From the NCBI GenBank assembly GCA_037190665.1, contig JBBCJT010000125.1, forward strand, positions 1 through 49,899: DNA of 49,899 bases, in the 5' to 3' direction. Below are positions 31,321-40,110 of the stretch, in pieces. The stretch is from JBBCJT01 sp037190665 (GTDB lineage Bacteria; Pseudomonadota; Alphaproteobacteria; Acetobacterales; Acetobacteraceae). The stretch's first letter is position 1, and each line of letters begins with the position of its first letter. The notes under the pieces were generated by a model. The model did not search any database, had not been told where the DNA came from, and saw only the letters and a list, made by a program, of their open reading frames with translations. A program made the translations under genes and the position numbers.

Positions 31321-33600
31321 TCAGAACCGCGAAGTGATGCCGGCGTAGAAGGCGCGCCCGTCGCCGGGCAGGTACACGGCCTGATCGGACCGCGCCTGAT
31401 CGACCACCAGCGTGGACGCGGCATAGGTCTCGTCGAACACGTTGGTGACCTCGGCGAAGACCGTCAGCCGCTCGGTGATCCGGTAATCGGTGCGCAGGTC
31501 CACCAGCGTGTAGGCCGGCGCGTAGAGGCTGTTGGCGTTGTCCACCGGCGTCCGCTCCGGCAGCCAGCGCAGCATGCCCTGCACCCGCCACGCCTCGGTC
31601 GGCTGAAGCTGCACCATCGCGTCGATGATGTGGCGCGGCGCGCCGGCCAGCCGATTGTCGCCGACCACCGGATCGTCGTGGAAGCGGAAGTCCTGGTAGG
31701 TGTAGGCGAGCCGGCCGGAGAGCCATTCCGTCAGCCGCGCGCCCACGGCGAGCTCGATGCCGAAATGCCGCGTCTTGTCCGCGTTCACCGCGCCGAGCGA
31801 CACGCCGCTGACATCGCGCAGGTTGAGCAGTTCGTTGTCGACCCAGGAGTAGTACGTCACCGCATCCCAGGAGAACCGCTCGCCCCGCCCGCGCCAGCCG
31901 ACTTCCAGCGTGGTGGCTGTCTGCGCGTCCAGATCGGGCGTCGTGAACACCGCGGCAGGCGCATTCGGCGCTGCCGGATTCGGCCGGCCCGCGCTGCTGT
32001 TGGGTGTGCCGTTGACGGTGGCGAGCAGGTCGTCATGCGTCGGCGGCTCGAAGCTGCGGCTCAGTGCGATGAAGGTGGTCTGCTGCTCGGCCGGCCGATA
32101 GCTCAGCGCAACGGACGGCGTGAAGCCGTCATAACTGCGGCCGTAGCTGCTGCTGACCGTCGGCACCGCGCCGTTGGGCAGCAGCATGGTCGGGTTGCCG
32201 GGGTTGTAGGCGATGGTCGGCCGCGTCGGCCGGCTGTAGCGGTCGTCGTTGTCGCGCGTCGCATAGGACCACGCGATCGCCGGCGAGAAGGTGAAGTCCC
32301 GCGCGAAGGGGATGTTCAGCCCGGCATAGAGCGACAGCGTCTGCGCATCGAGGTCGCTGTCGCCGAACTGCACCCCGGTCGCGCCGGAGCGGTTGACGAA
32401 ATACTCGCGCGTGGAGGAGCCGACGCTGTACTGCGCCGTCGCCTCGAACAGCGGCAGCGGCGCGGAGCTGTCGGGCTGGTAGGCGTAGCGCGCCACCGCG
32501 GTCAGGTCGCCGCCCTTCGTCGTCCGCACGCCCGACGAGATCGGGAAGCGGAACGTGTCGTCGGTATAGGTGTAGCCGAGCGACCCATCGATCAGGTGCT
32601 CGCCCAGCGTCGCGGTCGTGCGCGTGCCGATTCGGAACTGCTCGGCCTCGCGATACGGCCGGTCGCGGATCACATTGGGGCCGGGATTGATCGCCACGCC
32701 GGGGCGGACCAGCACCGGGCCCGCCGAGACCTGTCGCGGATTGGCATCCAGCGCCGCGCGGTTGAGCGGGCCGGCGACGTCGAAATCGAGCTTCGTGTAC
32801 CCCGCGAAGACGCGGGTGCGGACATTGTCCGACAGCACCACGCCGACATTCCCGTCGACGCTGATGCGCTCGGATTCGTTGTAGTCGCGATACCCGTCGC
32901 GCCGGTCGAAGCTCAACTGGATCGAGGCGTCGTAGCCGTCGCGCGCCATGCCGGCCTGCGCATAGGCGCCGACCTGTCCGAAGCTGCCGCCGCTTGCGGT
33001 GACCTGCGCGCCCGGCGAGGTGCTGCCGGTCGGCGAGATGAAGTTCAGCGCGCCGCCCAGCACGGTCGCGCCGAGCCGGTTGGCGGTGTAGCCGCGATAG
33101 ACCTCGATCGTCTCCGCCTGCCGGGGATTGGCGAAGCCGACGATGTAGGACCCGTCCGCGCGGTTGAGCGGCAGGCCGTCCTGCAGCATCAGGATACCGC
33201 GCTCCACCGGGTTCTGCTGCAGGCCCGATCCGCGGATCTGCACGCGCGGCTGGTCGTTGCCGCCGAAGAACTGCTGCACCACCACGCCCGGCACGCTGCG
33301 CAGCGCGCGCGACAGGGTGAGGTTGCCCTGCTCCACCATGTCCTGCTGCCCGATCGCGGCCACGCCGCCGGGCAACGCTTCCAGCCGCACCTGCGCCGCC
33401 TCGGTCGCGGACAGCCGCGGCGCCTCCGCGGTCACCGGCTCGAGCACGATCGCCGTGCCCGGCGTGGCCGACTGGGCGAGGCAGGCCTGCCCGGCGGCGG
33501 AGAGGACCAGCGCGCCCGCGGCATGTTTCCAGCAGCGCCGCGCCGCGCCGGGGGCGGCCGGATGGCCCTCGTCGATCGAAGCCTGCACGCGCACAGCCAT
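31321..33600 (-). CDS. TonB-dependent outer membrane receptor
   Basis: This 759-residue receptor has a signal peptide ending near AGQACLAQ, a plug domain (about 55-180: LPGGVAAIGQQDMVEQGNLTLSRALRSVPGVVVQQFFGGNDQPRVQIRGSG, RGILMLQDGLPLNRADGS, IEVYRGYTANRLGATVLGGALNFISP) and a 22-strand barrel ending in a terminal Phe (FYAGITSRF). The plug style is FecA-like, so ferric siderophore or other metal chelate uptake is plausible. It is the first gene of the TonB-SBP-permease-ATPase-NnrS cluster. Its upstream region has overlapping inverted repeats at 33697-33722 that could be a metal- or substrate-responsive operator. Confidence 0.94.
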   Translation of the reverse strand: MAVRVQASIDEGHPAAPGAARRCWKHAAGALVLSAAGQACLAQSATPGTAIVLEPVTAEAPRLSATEAAQVRLEALPGGVAAIGQQDMVEQGNLTLSRALRSVPGVVVQQFFGGNDQPRVQIRGSGLQQNPVERGILMLQDGLPLNRADGSYIVGFANPRQAETIEVYRGYTANRLGATVLGGALNFISPTGSTSPGAQVTASGGSFGQVGAYAQAGMARDGYDASIQLSFDRRDGYRDYNESERISVDGNVGVVLSDNVRTRVFAGYTKLDFDVAGPLNRAALDANPRQVSAGPVLVRPGVAINPGPNVIRDRPYREAEQFRIGTRTTATLGEHLIDGSLGYTYTDDTFRFPISSGVRTTKGGDLTAVARYAYQPDSSAPLPLFEATAQYSVGSSTREYFVNRSGATGVQFGDSDLDAQTLSLYAGLNIPFARDFTFSPAIAWSYATRDNDDRYSRPTRPTIAYNPGNPTMLLPNGAVPTVSSSYGRSYDGFTPSVALSYRPAEQQTTFIALSRSFEPPTHDDLLATVNGTPNSSAGRPNPAAPNAPAAVFTTPDLDAQTATTLEVGWRGRGERFSWDAVTYYSWVDNELLNLRDVSGVSLGAVNADKTRHFGIELAVGARLTEWLSGRLAYTYQDFRFHDDPVVGDNRLAGAPRHIIDAMVQLQPTEAWRVQGMLRWLPERTPVDNANSLYAPAYTLVDLRTDYRITERLTVFAEVTNVFDETYAASTLVVDQARSDQAVYLPGDGRAFYAGITSRF

Positions 33601-33696
33601 CTTCCGGCGGTCTCCTTGTCGGACCTGATCGCCGGCGGCCGCCGCCGGCTTTGCGGCGACTTCTAAAGCGGACCTCTCCCGTTCTATTTGTTCCAG

Positions 33697-33722
33697 CGCA
33701 AGTTAGTTGCGAGAAATTCGCA
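33697..33722. promoter_or_regulatory. Overlapping inverted repeats, candidate operator
   Basis: CGCAAGTTAGTTGCG (33697-33711) is followed, sharing the TTGCG half, by TGCGAGAAATTCGCA (33708-33722, arms TGCGA/TCGCA). The first differs at one base from the perfect palindrome at 23224-23238. The site is 97 bp from the TonB receptor start and 59 bp from the helicase start. Confidence 0.6.
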
Positions 33723-33780
33723 TTCGCAGCATGGCCACCCCCGCCGCTGGCGGAACGAAGCGGTCGTGTATGCTCCCGCC

Positions 33781-36700
33781 ATGACCGACATCGCCGTTGC
33801 GCTGGCCGAGGCCCGGCGCAGCCTTCTGGACCTGTCCACCCGCAACCGGCTGCTGTCGCTGCCGAAACCCGGCCGGTCCGCCGGGGTCATCCCGCTCACG
33901 GAGGAGGATGCGGGCTTCGTCGTCACCCAGCTTCTCGCCGGCAAGGAGTTCACCTTCGAGGCCGCGCCCGAGGACCCCGGGGAGGGCAAGGAGGAGAGCG
34001 GCAAGGACAAGGACTGGCGCGCCGACACCCGGCTGCGCGTGCTGCTGCCGGAAAAGGAGATGCCGCGCCGGCTGCTCGCCCTGTCGCGCGATGCCCGCAC
34101 CTCGGTCGAGGAGACCGGCATCAACACGCTGAGCCTTGCCGTGGGCGCGCTGGTCTGGACCGATCCGGGCACGCCCGGCGTGCAGCGCCGCGCCCCCCTC
34201 GCCCTGCTCGGCGTCTCGCTTGCCCGCGCCTCCGCCCGCGCCGGGTTCCGCCTGTCCGCCCAGGGGGAGGAGATGGAGGACAACCTCTCGCTGCGCGAGA
34301 AGCTGCGCACCGAGTTCTCCATCGCCCTGCCCCCCTTCCCCGACGACTACGCGCCCGACAGATGGGCCGAGGCGGTGCGCGCGGCGGTCGAGGGCCAGCC
34401 GGGCTGGAGCGTGGAGCCCGGCGCGCTCTCGCTGGGGCTGTTCAGCTTCGCCAAGTTCCTCATGCACGAGGACCTGGACCCCGCCCGCAACGCCGCGCTG
34501 CCCGCCAATCCCATCGTCCGCGCGCTGCTGGGGGGCGAGGCGCTGCCGCCGTCGGAGACCTTCGCCGACGACACCGATATCGACGCGCTGATCCCGGTCG
34601 AGCGGCTGGACTTCGTGATGGATTCGGACGGGTCGCAGACGCTCGCGGTGGAAGCCGTCCGGCGCGGCGGGCATCTGGTGATCCAGGGCCCGCCCGGCAC
34701 CGGCAAGAGCCAGGTCATCACCAACATCATCGCGCAGGCGGTGCTCGACGGGCGGCGCGTGCTGTTCATCGCCGAGAAGCTCGCCGCGCTGCAGGTGGTC
34801 AAGCGGCGGCTGGACGCGGTGGGCGTCGGCGCCGCCTGCCTGGAGCTGCACTCCAGCAAGATGAGCAAGCGCGCGGTGATGGACGAGCTGCGCGCCACGC
34901 TCTCCCTGCCGCCGGTGAAGCCGCCGGCGCGGGATGAGCTGATCCGCCGCCTCGGCGCGCTGCGCGGCCGGCTGAACCGGCACGCGGCGGCGATGGCGGC
35001 CCCGGTGGGCGAGTCGGGCCGCGACGTGCACACCGTGATCGGCACGCTGGTGCGGCTGCGCGCGGCGGGCGTGGCGGCGCCGGACCTCGCGCTGGACGGG
35101 GCCGAGGGCTGGACGGCCGAGCTGCTCTCCGACCGCCGGCGCGTGGTCCGCGAGTTGGCGGCGCGCACCGGCGAACTCGGCCAGCCGCCGCACCAGTCGC
35201 CCTGGCATGGCGTGACGCGCGATCTCGCCGCCCCCGATCTCGAACGCGCGCTCGCGAGGCTGCCGGACTGGACGCGGGCGCTGGCGCGCTGCGCCCAGTA
35301 CGGGCAGGCGAATTTCGCCGCGCTGCGCACCGCCGCGAGAGCGGCGAAGGACGTGTCCGCCGCACGAAGGCTGGCCGCCGCCGCCGCCGCCCTCGCCGCC
35401 GCCCATCAGGACACGCGGCTGACCGAGGCGGCGCTGACCGCGGACGGGCTGGAACAGGCGCGCGAGGTGCTGGCGCAGTCGGGCGGGCTGCTCAGCTTCA
35501 TGTCCTCCGCCCGCCGGCAGGCGACCGCCCTGCTGGGCGAGATCGCGCGCGGCGCGCCGCCGGAGCAGGCGTCTGCCCGCGTCGCGCTGCTGGATGCCGC
35601 CATCGCCGGGCGCAACGCCTTCCGCATCGTGCGGACGGAGGATGCGGCCGGCCGCGCCCTGTTCGGCGCGGCCTGGCCGGACGACATCGCCGCGATGCGC
35701 GCGCAGGCGGAGTGGGCGGCGCAGCACGGCGCCGGCGTGGTCGAGGCGGTGGCCGAGGCGGAGCCGGCGATCGCGGCGCTGGAGGAAGCGTTCGGCCTGG
35801 ATGCCGCCGGCGCGCCGCTCGATGCGCTGCCAAAGCGCCTTGCCGCGATGGCCGCGACGCCGGGCGGCTACGCGCCGTATGCGAGCTGGCGACGCGCCGC
35901 CGAGGCGGCGGAGGCGCTGGGCCTCGGCCCGCTCGTCGCGCGCCTCGGCGAGGGCACGCTCGTACCCGAGGATGCGGCCGCCACGCTGGCCTATGCCGAG
36001 GCGGAGGCGTTGCTGCGGGTGGCGCTGAAGTCGCGGCCCGAACTCGCCACCTTCGACGGCGCGGCCCAGCTCCGCCTGCTCGACGAGTTCCGCGAGGCGG
36101 ATGCCGCGCGCATCGCGCTGACCCGCGCCGAGGCCGCCGCCGCCCATGCCGCGCGGCTGGCCGAGGCGCGCAAGGCCCCGGGGATGGACGTGCTGCGCGG
36201 CGAGATGGAGCGCAAGCGCGGCTTCATGCCGGTGCGTGAGCTGCTGGCGCGTGCGGCACCCGCGATCCAGCTCGCCAAGCCGGTATTCATGATGTCGCCG
36301 CTCGCCATCGCGCAGTTCCTCAAGCCCGGCGCGATCGGCTTCGACCTGCTGGTGATGGATGAGGCATCGCAGGTGGAGCCGGTGGACGCGCTGGGCGGCA
36401 TCGCGCGTGTCGGCCAGGTGGTGGTGGTAGGCGATGATCGGCAGATGCCGCCGACGCGCTTCTTCCAGCGCATGACCGGCGACGACGATGAGGGCGCGCC
36501 GCCCGACGAGGACAGCACCGTCGCGGCCGGCGACGTGGAAAGCATCCTCGGCCTGTGCAACGCGCGCGGCGTCGCCTCCGCGATGCTGCGCTGGCACTAC
36601 CGCAGCCGGCACGAGAGCCTGATCGCCACCTCCAACCGCGAGTTCTACGAGAACCGGCTGCTGCTGCTGCCCAGCCCCCGGCCGCGCGGCCCCGATCTCG

Positions 36701-38136
36701 GCCTGTCGCTGGTGCGCGTGGACGGCACGTTCGACACCGGCGGCACGGGCACCAACAAGGAGGAAGCGCAGGCGGTGGCCGAGGCGGTGATGGCGCATGC
36801 GAAGGCCACGCCGAAGGACTCGCTCGGCGTGGCCGCGTTCTCCATCCGCCAGCGGGACGCGATCCTCGATGCGCTGGAAACGCTGCGCCGCGCGTCGTCC
36901 GAGACGGAACCCTTCTTCGCATCCGATGGCGCGGAGCCGTTCTTCGTGAAGAACCTCGAGAACGTGCAGGGCGACGAGCGCGACGTGATGTTCATCTCCG
37001 TCGGCTACGGGCGCGGCAAGGACGGCAAGGTGGCGATGCGCTTCGGCCCGCTGTCCGCCGATGGCGGGGAGCGGCGGCTGAACGTGCTGATCACGCGCGC
37101 CAAGAAGCAGTGCGTGGTGTTCAGCGGCATCGGCGCGGACGATATCGACCTGTCGCGTGCCGCCGGTCGGGGCGTGGCGGCGCTGAAGACCTTCCTCGCC
37201 TACGCCGCCGCGCCGGATACCGCGCCCGCGCCGGTCGGGGACACCCCCGATTCGGCGGCGCTGGAAAGCACCATCGGCGCGCTGATCGAGGCGGACGGGC
37301 TGGCGGCGGTGCCGAATGTCGGCCTCGCCGGGCTGTTCGTGGATATCGGCGTGGCGAAGCCCGACCAGCGGGGCAGCTACGTGCTCGGCGTCGAGACGGA
37401 CGGGCCGGCGCTGACCTCCGCCCGCTCCGCGCGCGACCGGGACCGGGGCCGCGACAACGCGCTGCGGATGATGGGCTGGACCTTGCACCGTACGCATGCG
37501 CTCGACTGGCTGAACCGGCCGGAGGCGGAGCGGGCGCGGCTACGCTCGGCGCTGGGCGTGGCCGCGAGCGAGCCGGCGGCCGCGGCGGCGTCACCCGATG
37601 CAGCGGTCGGTGCCGCCCCGTATGCCGAGGCGGCGTTCGAGGTGCCGGCCGACACGCCGCCCGACAGGATGCCCTTCGCGAAACTCGCCGGCCTGCTGGC
37701 GCGCATCGTCGAGACCGAAGGCCCGGTTCATCAGGACGCGCTGGTCGAGAGGGTGCGGCTGCTCTGGCGCCTCGATGCCATCGAGGCAAAGACGCGCAGC
37801 GCCATCCAGCAGGGGCTGAAGCTGGCCAAGGACCTGAACGGGTTGGTGGCGGACGGCGCCTTCTGGAGCGCGGAGGGTCAGGCGCCGGTGCCGCGCGACC
37901 GGCGCGGCGCGGGGGCGCATCTGCGCGCGCCGGGGATGGTCGCACCGGCCGAATGGCGGGCGGCGATCCTCGCCCTGCTCGGCACCGTCACCGGCGCGAC
38001 GCGGGAGGAGGTCGTGGCGGGCGTGGAGCGCATGCTCGGCATCGACGGCGCGACACCGGCCATCGCCGCACAACTCGCCCTGCTGGAAGGCGAAGGCGCG
38101 GTGAGGGAGAAGTCCGGGCTGCTCGCGCGCGCCTGA
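33781..38136 (+). CDS. DUF4011-SF1 helicase-Vsr-like nuclease-DUF3320 protein (likely antiphage)
   Basis: This 1451-residue multidomain protein reads, in order: DUF4011-type N-terminal region (1 to about 200, ALAEARRSLLDLSTRNRLLSLPKP); SF1 (UPF1-like) helicase with Walker A GPPGTGKSQ near 305, motif II MDEASQ near 860, motif III GDDRQMPPT, and motifs V/VI NVQGDERDVMFISVGYGR and RRLNVLITRAK; a Vsr/MTES_1575-type endonuclease (about 1160-1240: FVDIGVAKP, VETDG, ARDRDRGRDNALRMMGWTLHRT); and DUF3320 (about 1290-1370, MPFAKLAGLLARIVETEGPVHQDALVERV). This order matches single-gene defence proteins described as Hhe. About 550 residues between helicase motifs I and II are Ala-rich helical. ATG 33781 begins MTDIAVAL. 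The gene stands alone. Confidence 0.88.
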   Translation: MTDIAVALAEARRSLLDLSTRNRLLSLPKPGRSAGVIPLTEEDAGFVVTQLLAGKEFTFEAAPEDPGEGKEESGKDKDWRADTRLRVLLPEKEMPRRLLALSRDARTSVEETGINTLSLAVGALVWTDPGTPGVQRRAPLALLGVSLARASARAGFRLSAQGEEMEDNLSLREKLRTEFSIALPPFPDDYAPDRWAEAVRAAVEGQPGWSVEPGALSLGLFSFAKFLMHEDLDPARNAALPANPIVRALLGGEALPPSETFADDTDIDALIPVERLDFVMDSDGSQTLAVEAVRRGGHLVIQGPPGTGKSQVITNIIAQAVLDGRRVLFIAEKLAALQVVKRRLDAVGVGAACLELHSSKMSKRAVMDELRATLSLPPVKPPARDELIRRLGALRGRLNRHAAAMAAPVGESGRDVHTVIGTLVRLRAAGVAAPDLALDGAEGWTAELLSDRRRVVRELAARTGELGQPPHQSPWHGVTRDLAAPDLERALARLPDWTRALARCAQYGQANFAALRTAARAAKDVSAARRLAAAAAALAAAHQDTRLTEAALTADGLEQAREVLAQSGGLLSFMSSARRQATALLGEIARGAPPEQASARVALLDAAIAGRNAFRIVRTEDAAGRALFGAAWPDDIAAMRAQAEWAAQHGAGVVEAVAEAEPAIAALEEAFGLDAAGAPLDALPKRLAAMAATPGGYAPYASWRRAAEAAEALGLGPLVARLGEGTLVPEDAAATLAYAEAEALLRVALKSRPELATFDGAAQLRLLDEFREADAARIALTRAEAAAAHAARLAEARKAPGMDVLRGEMERKRGFMPVRELLARAAPAIQLAKPVFMMSPLAIAQFLKPGAIGFDLLVMDEASQVEPVDALGGIARVGQVVVVGDDRQMPPTRFFQRMTGDDDEGAPPDEDSTVAAGDVESILGLCNARGVASAMLRWHYRSRHESLIATSNREFYENRLLLLPSPRPRGPDLGLSLVRVDGTFDTGGTGTNKEEAQAVAEAVMAHAKATPKDSLGVAAFSIRQRDAILDALETLRRASSETEPFFASDGAEPFFVKNLENVQGDERDVMFISVGYGRGKDGKVAMRFGPLSADGGERRLNVLITRAKKQCVVFSGIGADDIDLSRAAGRGVAALKTFLAYAAAPDTAPAPVGDTPDSAALESTIGALIEADGLAAVPNVGLAGLFVDIGVAKPDQRGSYVLGVETDGPALTSARSARDRDRGRDNALRMMGWTLHRTHALDWLNRPEAERARLRSALGVAASEPAAAAASPDAAVGAAPYAEAAFEVPADTPPDRMPFAKLAGLLARIVETEGPVHQDALVERVRLLWRLDAIEAKTRSAIQQGLKLAKDLNGLVADGAFWSAEGQAPVPRDRRGAGAHLRAPGMVAPAEWRAAILALLGTVTGATREEVVAGVERMLGIDGATPAIAAQLALLEGEGAVREKSGLLARA

Positions 38137-38145
38137 CCGTCCGCC

Positions 38146-38436
38146 TCAGCGTCGCGGGTTGGAGTCGGGTGTATTCACCCGCACTTCGGGATTGCGCCAC
38201 ACTGGCCTGCCGAGATTGACGTCAGAGGGATCAGTCGCAGCGCCGGTTACCGCACCCGCGCCACCGCCGACCACCGCACCCACGACGACACCCGGCGGTC
38301 CGGCCAGCGCGCCCACGCCCGCACCCGTCGCGGCTCCCGCCGCAGCGCCGCCCTGGACGCGGTCGCGATCATCGGTGCCGCAGGCTGCGAGCATCGCCAT
38401 CGCGCCCATGGCCGCCACCATCATGATCCTGTTCAT
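38146..38436 (-). CDS. Small glycine-zipper lipoprotein
   Basis: This 96-residue protein has a signal peptide with lipobox MLAAC (C19), then an uncharged glycine-zipper stretch (QGGAAAGAATGAGVGALAGPPGVVVGAVVGGGAGAVTGAA, described by position about 28-67) that could insert in a membrane or self-assemble. The tail (NLGRPVWRNPEVRVNTPDSNPRR) is polar. Such lipoproteins are often outer-membrane or stress-related, of unknown function. GGGAGGGAAG precedes ATG 38436. It converges on the helicase gene with 9 bp between stops. Confidence 0.82.
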   Translation of the reverse strand: MNRIMMVAAMGAMAMLAACGTDDRDRVQGGAAAGAATGAGVGALAGPPGVVVGAVVGGGAGAVTGAATDPSDVNLGRPVWRNPEVRVNTPDSNPRR

Positions 38437-38579
38437 CGCAACTTCCCTCCCTGGTTGCTGTCGCCGACAGAACGCGCAACCGCGCGGGACGGTTCCGGCA
38501 CAGGCGTGGCCGGGGTTCAGCTTGTGGGCGCAACGAGGCGCGCTATAAACGGAACGACTTCCAGCAGAAGTGGGACCCA

Positions 38580-39026
38580 ATGCAGCCGCCGATTCCGATC
38601 AAGAAGCCCGCCTGGGTGACCGAGTTCCAGGCTTTCATCCTGCGCGGCAACGTCATCGACCTCGCCGTCGGCATCATCATCGGCGCCGCGTTCACCACGA
38701 TCGTCAACAGCCTGGTGACGGATATCTTCAATCCGGTCATCGGCCTGCTCGTGGGCGGCATCGACTTCTCCAACCTGTTCGTCGTGCTGTCCGGCGACCG
38801 GATGGCGACGCTGCAGGCCACGCGCGACAGCGGCGCGGCCGTGCTGGCAGTCGGCACGTTCATCAACGCGGTGATCAACTTCACCATCGTGGCGTTCGCG
38901 ATCTTCTGGCTGATCAAGGTGATCGCCCGCTTCAAGGACAAGATGACGCCACCCGCTCCGCCGCCGGCGCGCAGCGAGGTGCTGCTGGAAGAAATCCGCG
39001 ACCTGCTGAAGGCGCGCGCGCCCTGA
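38580..39026 (+). CDS. mscL: Large-conductance mechanosensitive channel MscL
   Basis: MscL is a homopentameric emergency valve opened by membrane tension in hypo-osmotic shock. The 148-residue protein has FQAFILRGNVIDLAVGIIIGAAFTTIVNSLVTDIFNPVIGLL (TM1 and its pore-lining Gly/Ala face), a periplasmic loop with a short insert, TM2 GTFINAVINFTIVAFAIFWLIKVI, and the C-terminal amphipathic bundle SEVLLEEIRDLLKAR. It is complete and apparently functional. A 12-bp hairpin follows 6 bp after the stop. Confidence 0.97.
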   Translation: MQPPIPIKKPAWVTEFQAFILRGNVIDLAVGIIIGAAFTTIVNSLVTDIFNPVIGLLVGGIDFSNLFVVLSGDRMATLQATRDSGAAVLAVGTFINAVINFTIVAFAIFWLIKVIARFKDKMTPPAPPPARSEVLLEEIRDLLKARAP

Positions 39027-39032
39027 ACCGCT

Positions 39033-39059
39033 GGTCCTGCCCCGCACCGGGGCAGGACC
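39033..39059 (+). terminator. Hairpin after mscL
   Basis: GGTCCTGCCCCG (39033-39044), loop CAC and CGGGGCAGGACC (39048-39059) form a perfect 12-bp stem. No T-run follows, so it may be a weak or Rho-assisted terminator or a 3'-end stabiliser. Confidence 0.55.
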
Positions 39060-39105
39060 TCGCCTTCCGCCTGCCGGGCGCCACAGCCCGCGGCCTGCTG
39101 CGCGC

Positions 39106-39777
39106 TTACCGCGCGCCCGCCGCGACGAGGATATCCTCGATCTGCCTGTAGCCGCGACCGCGCGCGTGCCCGAGCGGCGTGACCCCTTCCCGGTCCGCGA
39201 GATCGACGTCCGCGCCGGCCTGCACCAGCAGCCTGACGATCTGCTGATGCCGCTCACCGCCGTCGCCGAGGATCACCGCCTCGAGCAGCGCGGTCCAGCC
39301 GAGCCGGTTGACGTGATCGACGTTCACGCCGGCTTCAATCAGCGTGCGCACCGTCTCGACATGGCCGCGCTCCGCCGCCGGGATCAGGGCCGTGCCGCCG
39401 TAGCGGTTCGTGCTCTTCAGGTCGGCGCCGTGCGCCAGCGTCATCTTCAGGATCTCGAGATGCCCGCGCGCGCCGGCATAGAGGTAGGGGCTGTCGTTGA
39501 TGCCATCCTTGGCGTTGACGTCGGCACCGGCCTCGATCAGCGCGCGGGCGGCGCGGATCCTGTTGCCACGCGTCGCGACGAGCAGCGCGGTGCGCCCGTC
39601 GCGGTCCCGCGCATCGATCTCCGCGCCGCCGGACAACAGGGTGCGGATGGCATCGGCATCGTCGTTCGCGGCGGCGTGGAACAGCTCGGCTGCCTTCATG
39701 GTCTGCGCCCGGACCGGCATCGGGCCGACCATGGCGCCCACGGCAAGCACGGCGCAGATGGCAAGGGTCCTCCGCAC
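39106..39777 (-). CDS. Ankyrin-repeat protein, exported
   Basis: This 223-residue protein starts at GTG 39777 with a signal peptide (RRTLAICAVLAVGAMVGPMPVRA), then about five to six ankyrin repeats: AAELFHAAANDDADAIRTLLSGGAEIDARD, GRTALLVATRGNRIRAARALIEAGADVNAKD, SPYLYAGARGHLEILKMTLAHGADLKSTN, GTALIPAAERGHVETVRTLIEAGVNVDHVN and so on. It probably acts in the periplasm as a protein-binding scaffold; exported ankyrin proteins in some bacteria are linked to oxidative stress resistance (AnkB type). The partner is unknown. GAGAGGCGGG precedes the GTG. (Each quoted stretch is a separate repeat.). Confidence 0.87.
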   Translation of the reverse strand: MRRTLAICAVLAVGAMVGPMPVRAQTMKAAELFHAAANDDADAIRTLLSGGAEIDARDRDGRTALLVATRGNRIRAARALIEAGADVNAKDGINDSPYLYAGARGHLEILKMTLAHGADLKSTNRYGGTALIPAAERGHVETVRTLIEAGVNVDHVNRLGWTALLEAVILGDGGERHQQIVRLLVQAGADVDLADREGVTPLGHARGRGYRQIEDILVAAGAR

Positions 39778-39895
39778 GGCCCGCCTCTCATCGTTGTGTC
39801 GATCGGACGTCCCGAAGAGCCAACCATACGGGCAAGCGGGCACCTGCCAAGGGGTGCGGCGGGCCGGCCATGTCCCGCTCTGGAGGGCTGAGGTG

Positions 39896-40100
39896 AGGAG
39901 CGTCGTGCAAGGTCCCCTCTCCCGCCCGGCGGGAGAGGGAGGGGCCCGTGCTTGCACGGGAGGGTGAGGGAGTCTGCACGAGGCCGAAACCTCATCGTCG
40001 CGCCGACGCACGCACCCTCACCCCGGCCCTCTCCCGCAGGCGGGAGAGGGAGAAGGAGTGCAGGCGTTACGCAACGCTCCCGCAGGCGGCAGAGGGGGAG
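39896..40100 (+). repeat. Composite hairpin repeat, copy D
   Basis: This occupies most of the gap 39778-40110. Stems: CCCTCTCCCGCC/GGCGGGAGAGGG at about 39914-39938, CCCGTGC-TT-GCACGGG (39945-39960), and CCCTCTCCCGC/GCGGGAGAGGG at 40027-40050. The inner stem differs from copy A by a paired change (C-G to T-A), keeping it perfect. A degenerate half unit (GCTCCCGCAGGCGGCAGAGG) follows at about 40076-40095. No gene is visible. Confidence 0.85.
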
Positions 40101-40110
40101 AGAAAAAGCG

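Noticed and set aside
30133..33666. 1177-residue plus-strand open frame opposite the TonB receptor and binding protein
   Set aside because: Arg/Val/His-rich shadow of two clear minus-strand genes; starts inside the hairpin repeat.
33703..37497. 1264-residue minus-strand open frame opposite the helicase gene
   Set aside because: Low-complexity Arg/Gln/His composition and no domains; the plus strand has complete helicase and nuclease motifs.
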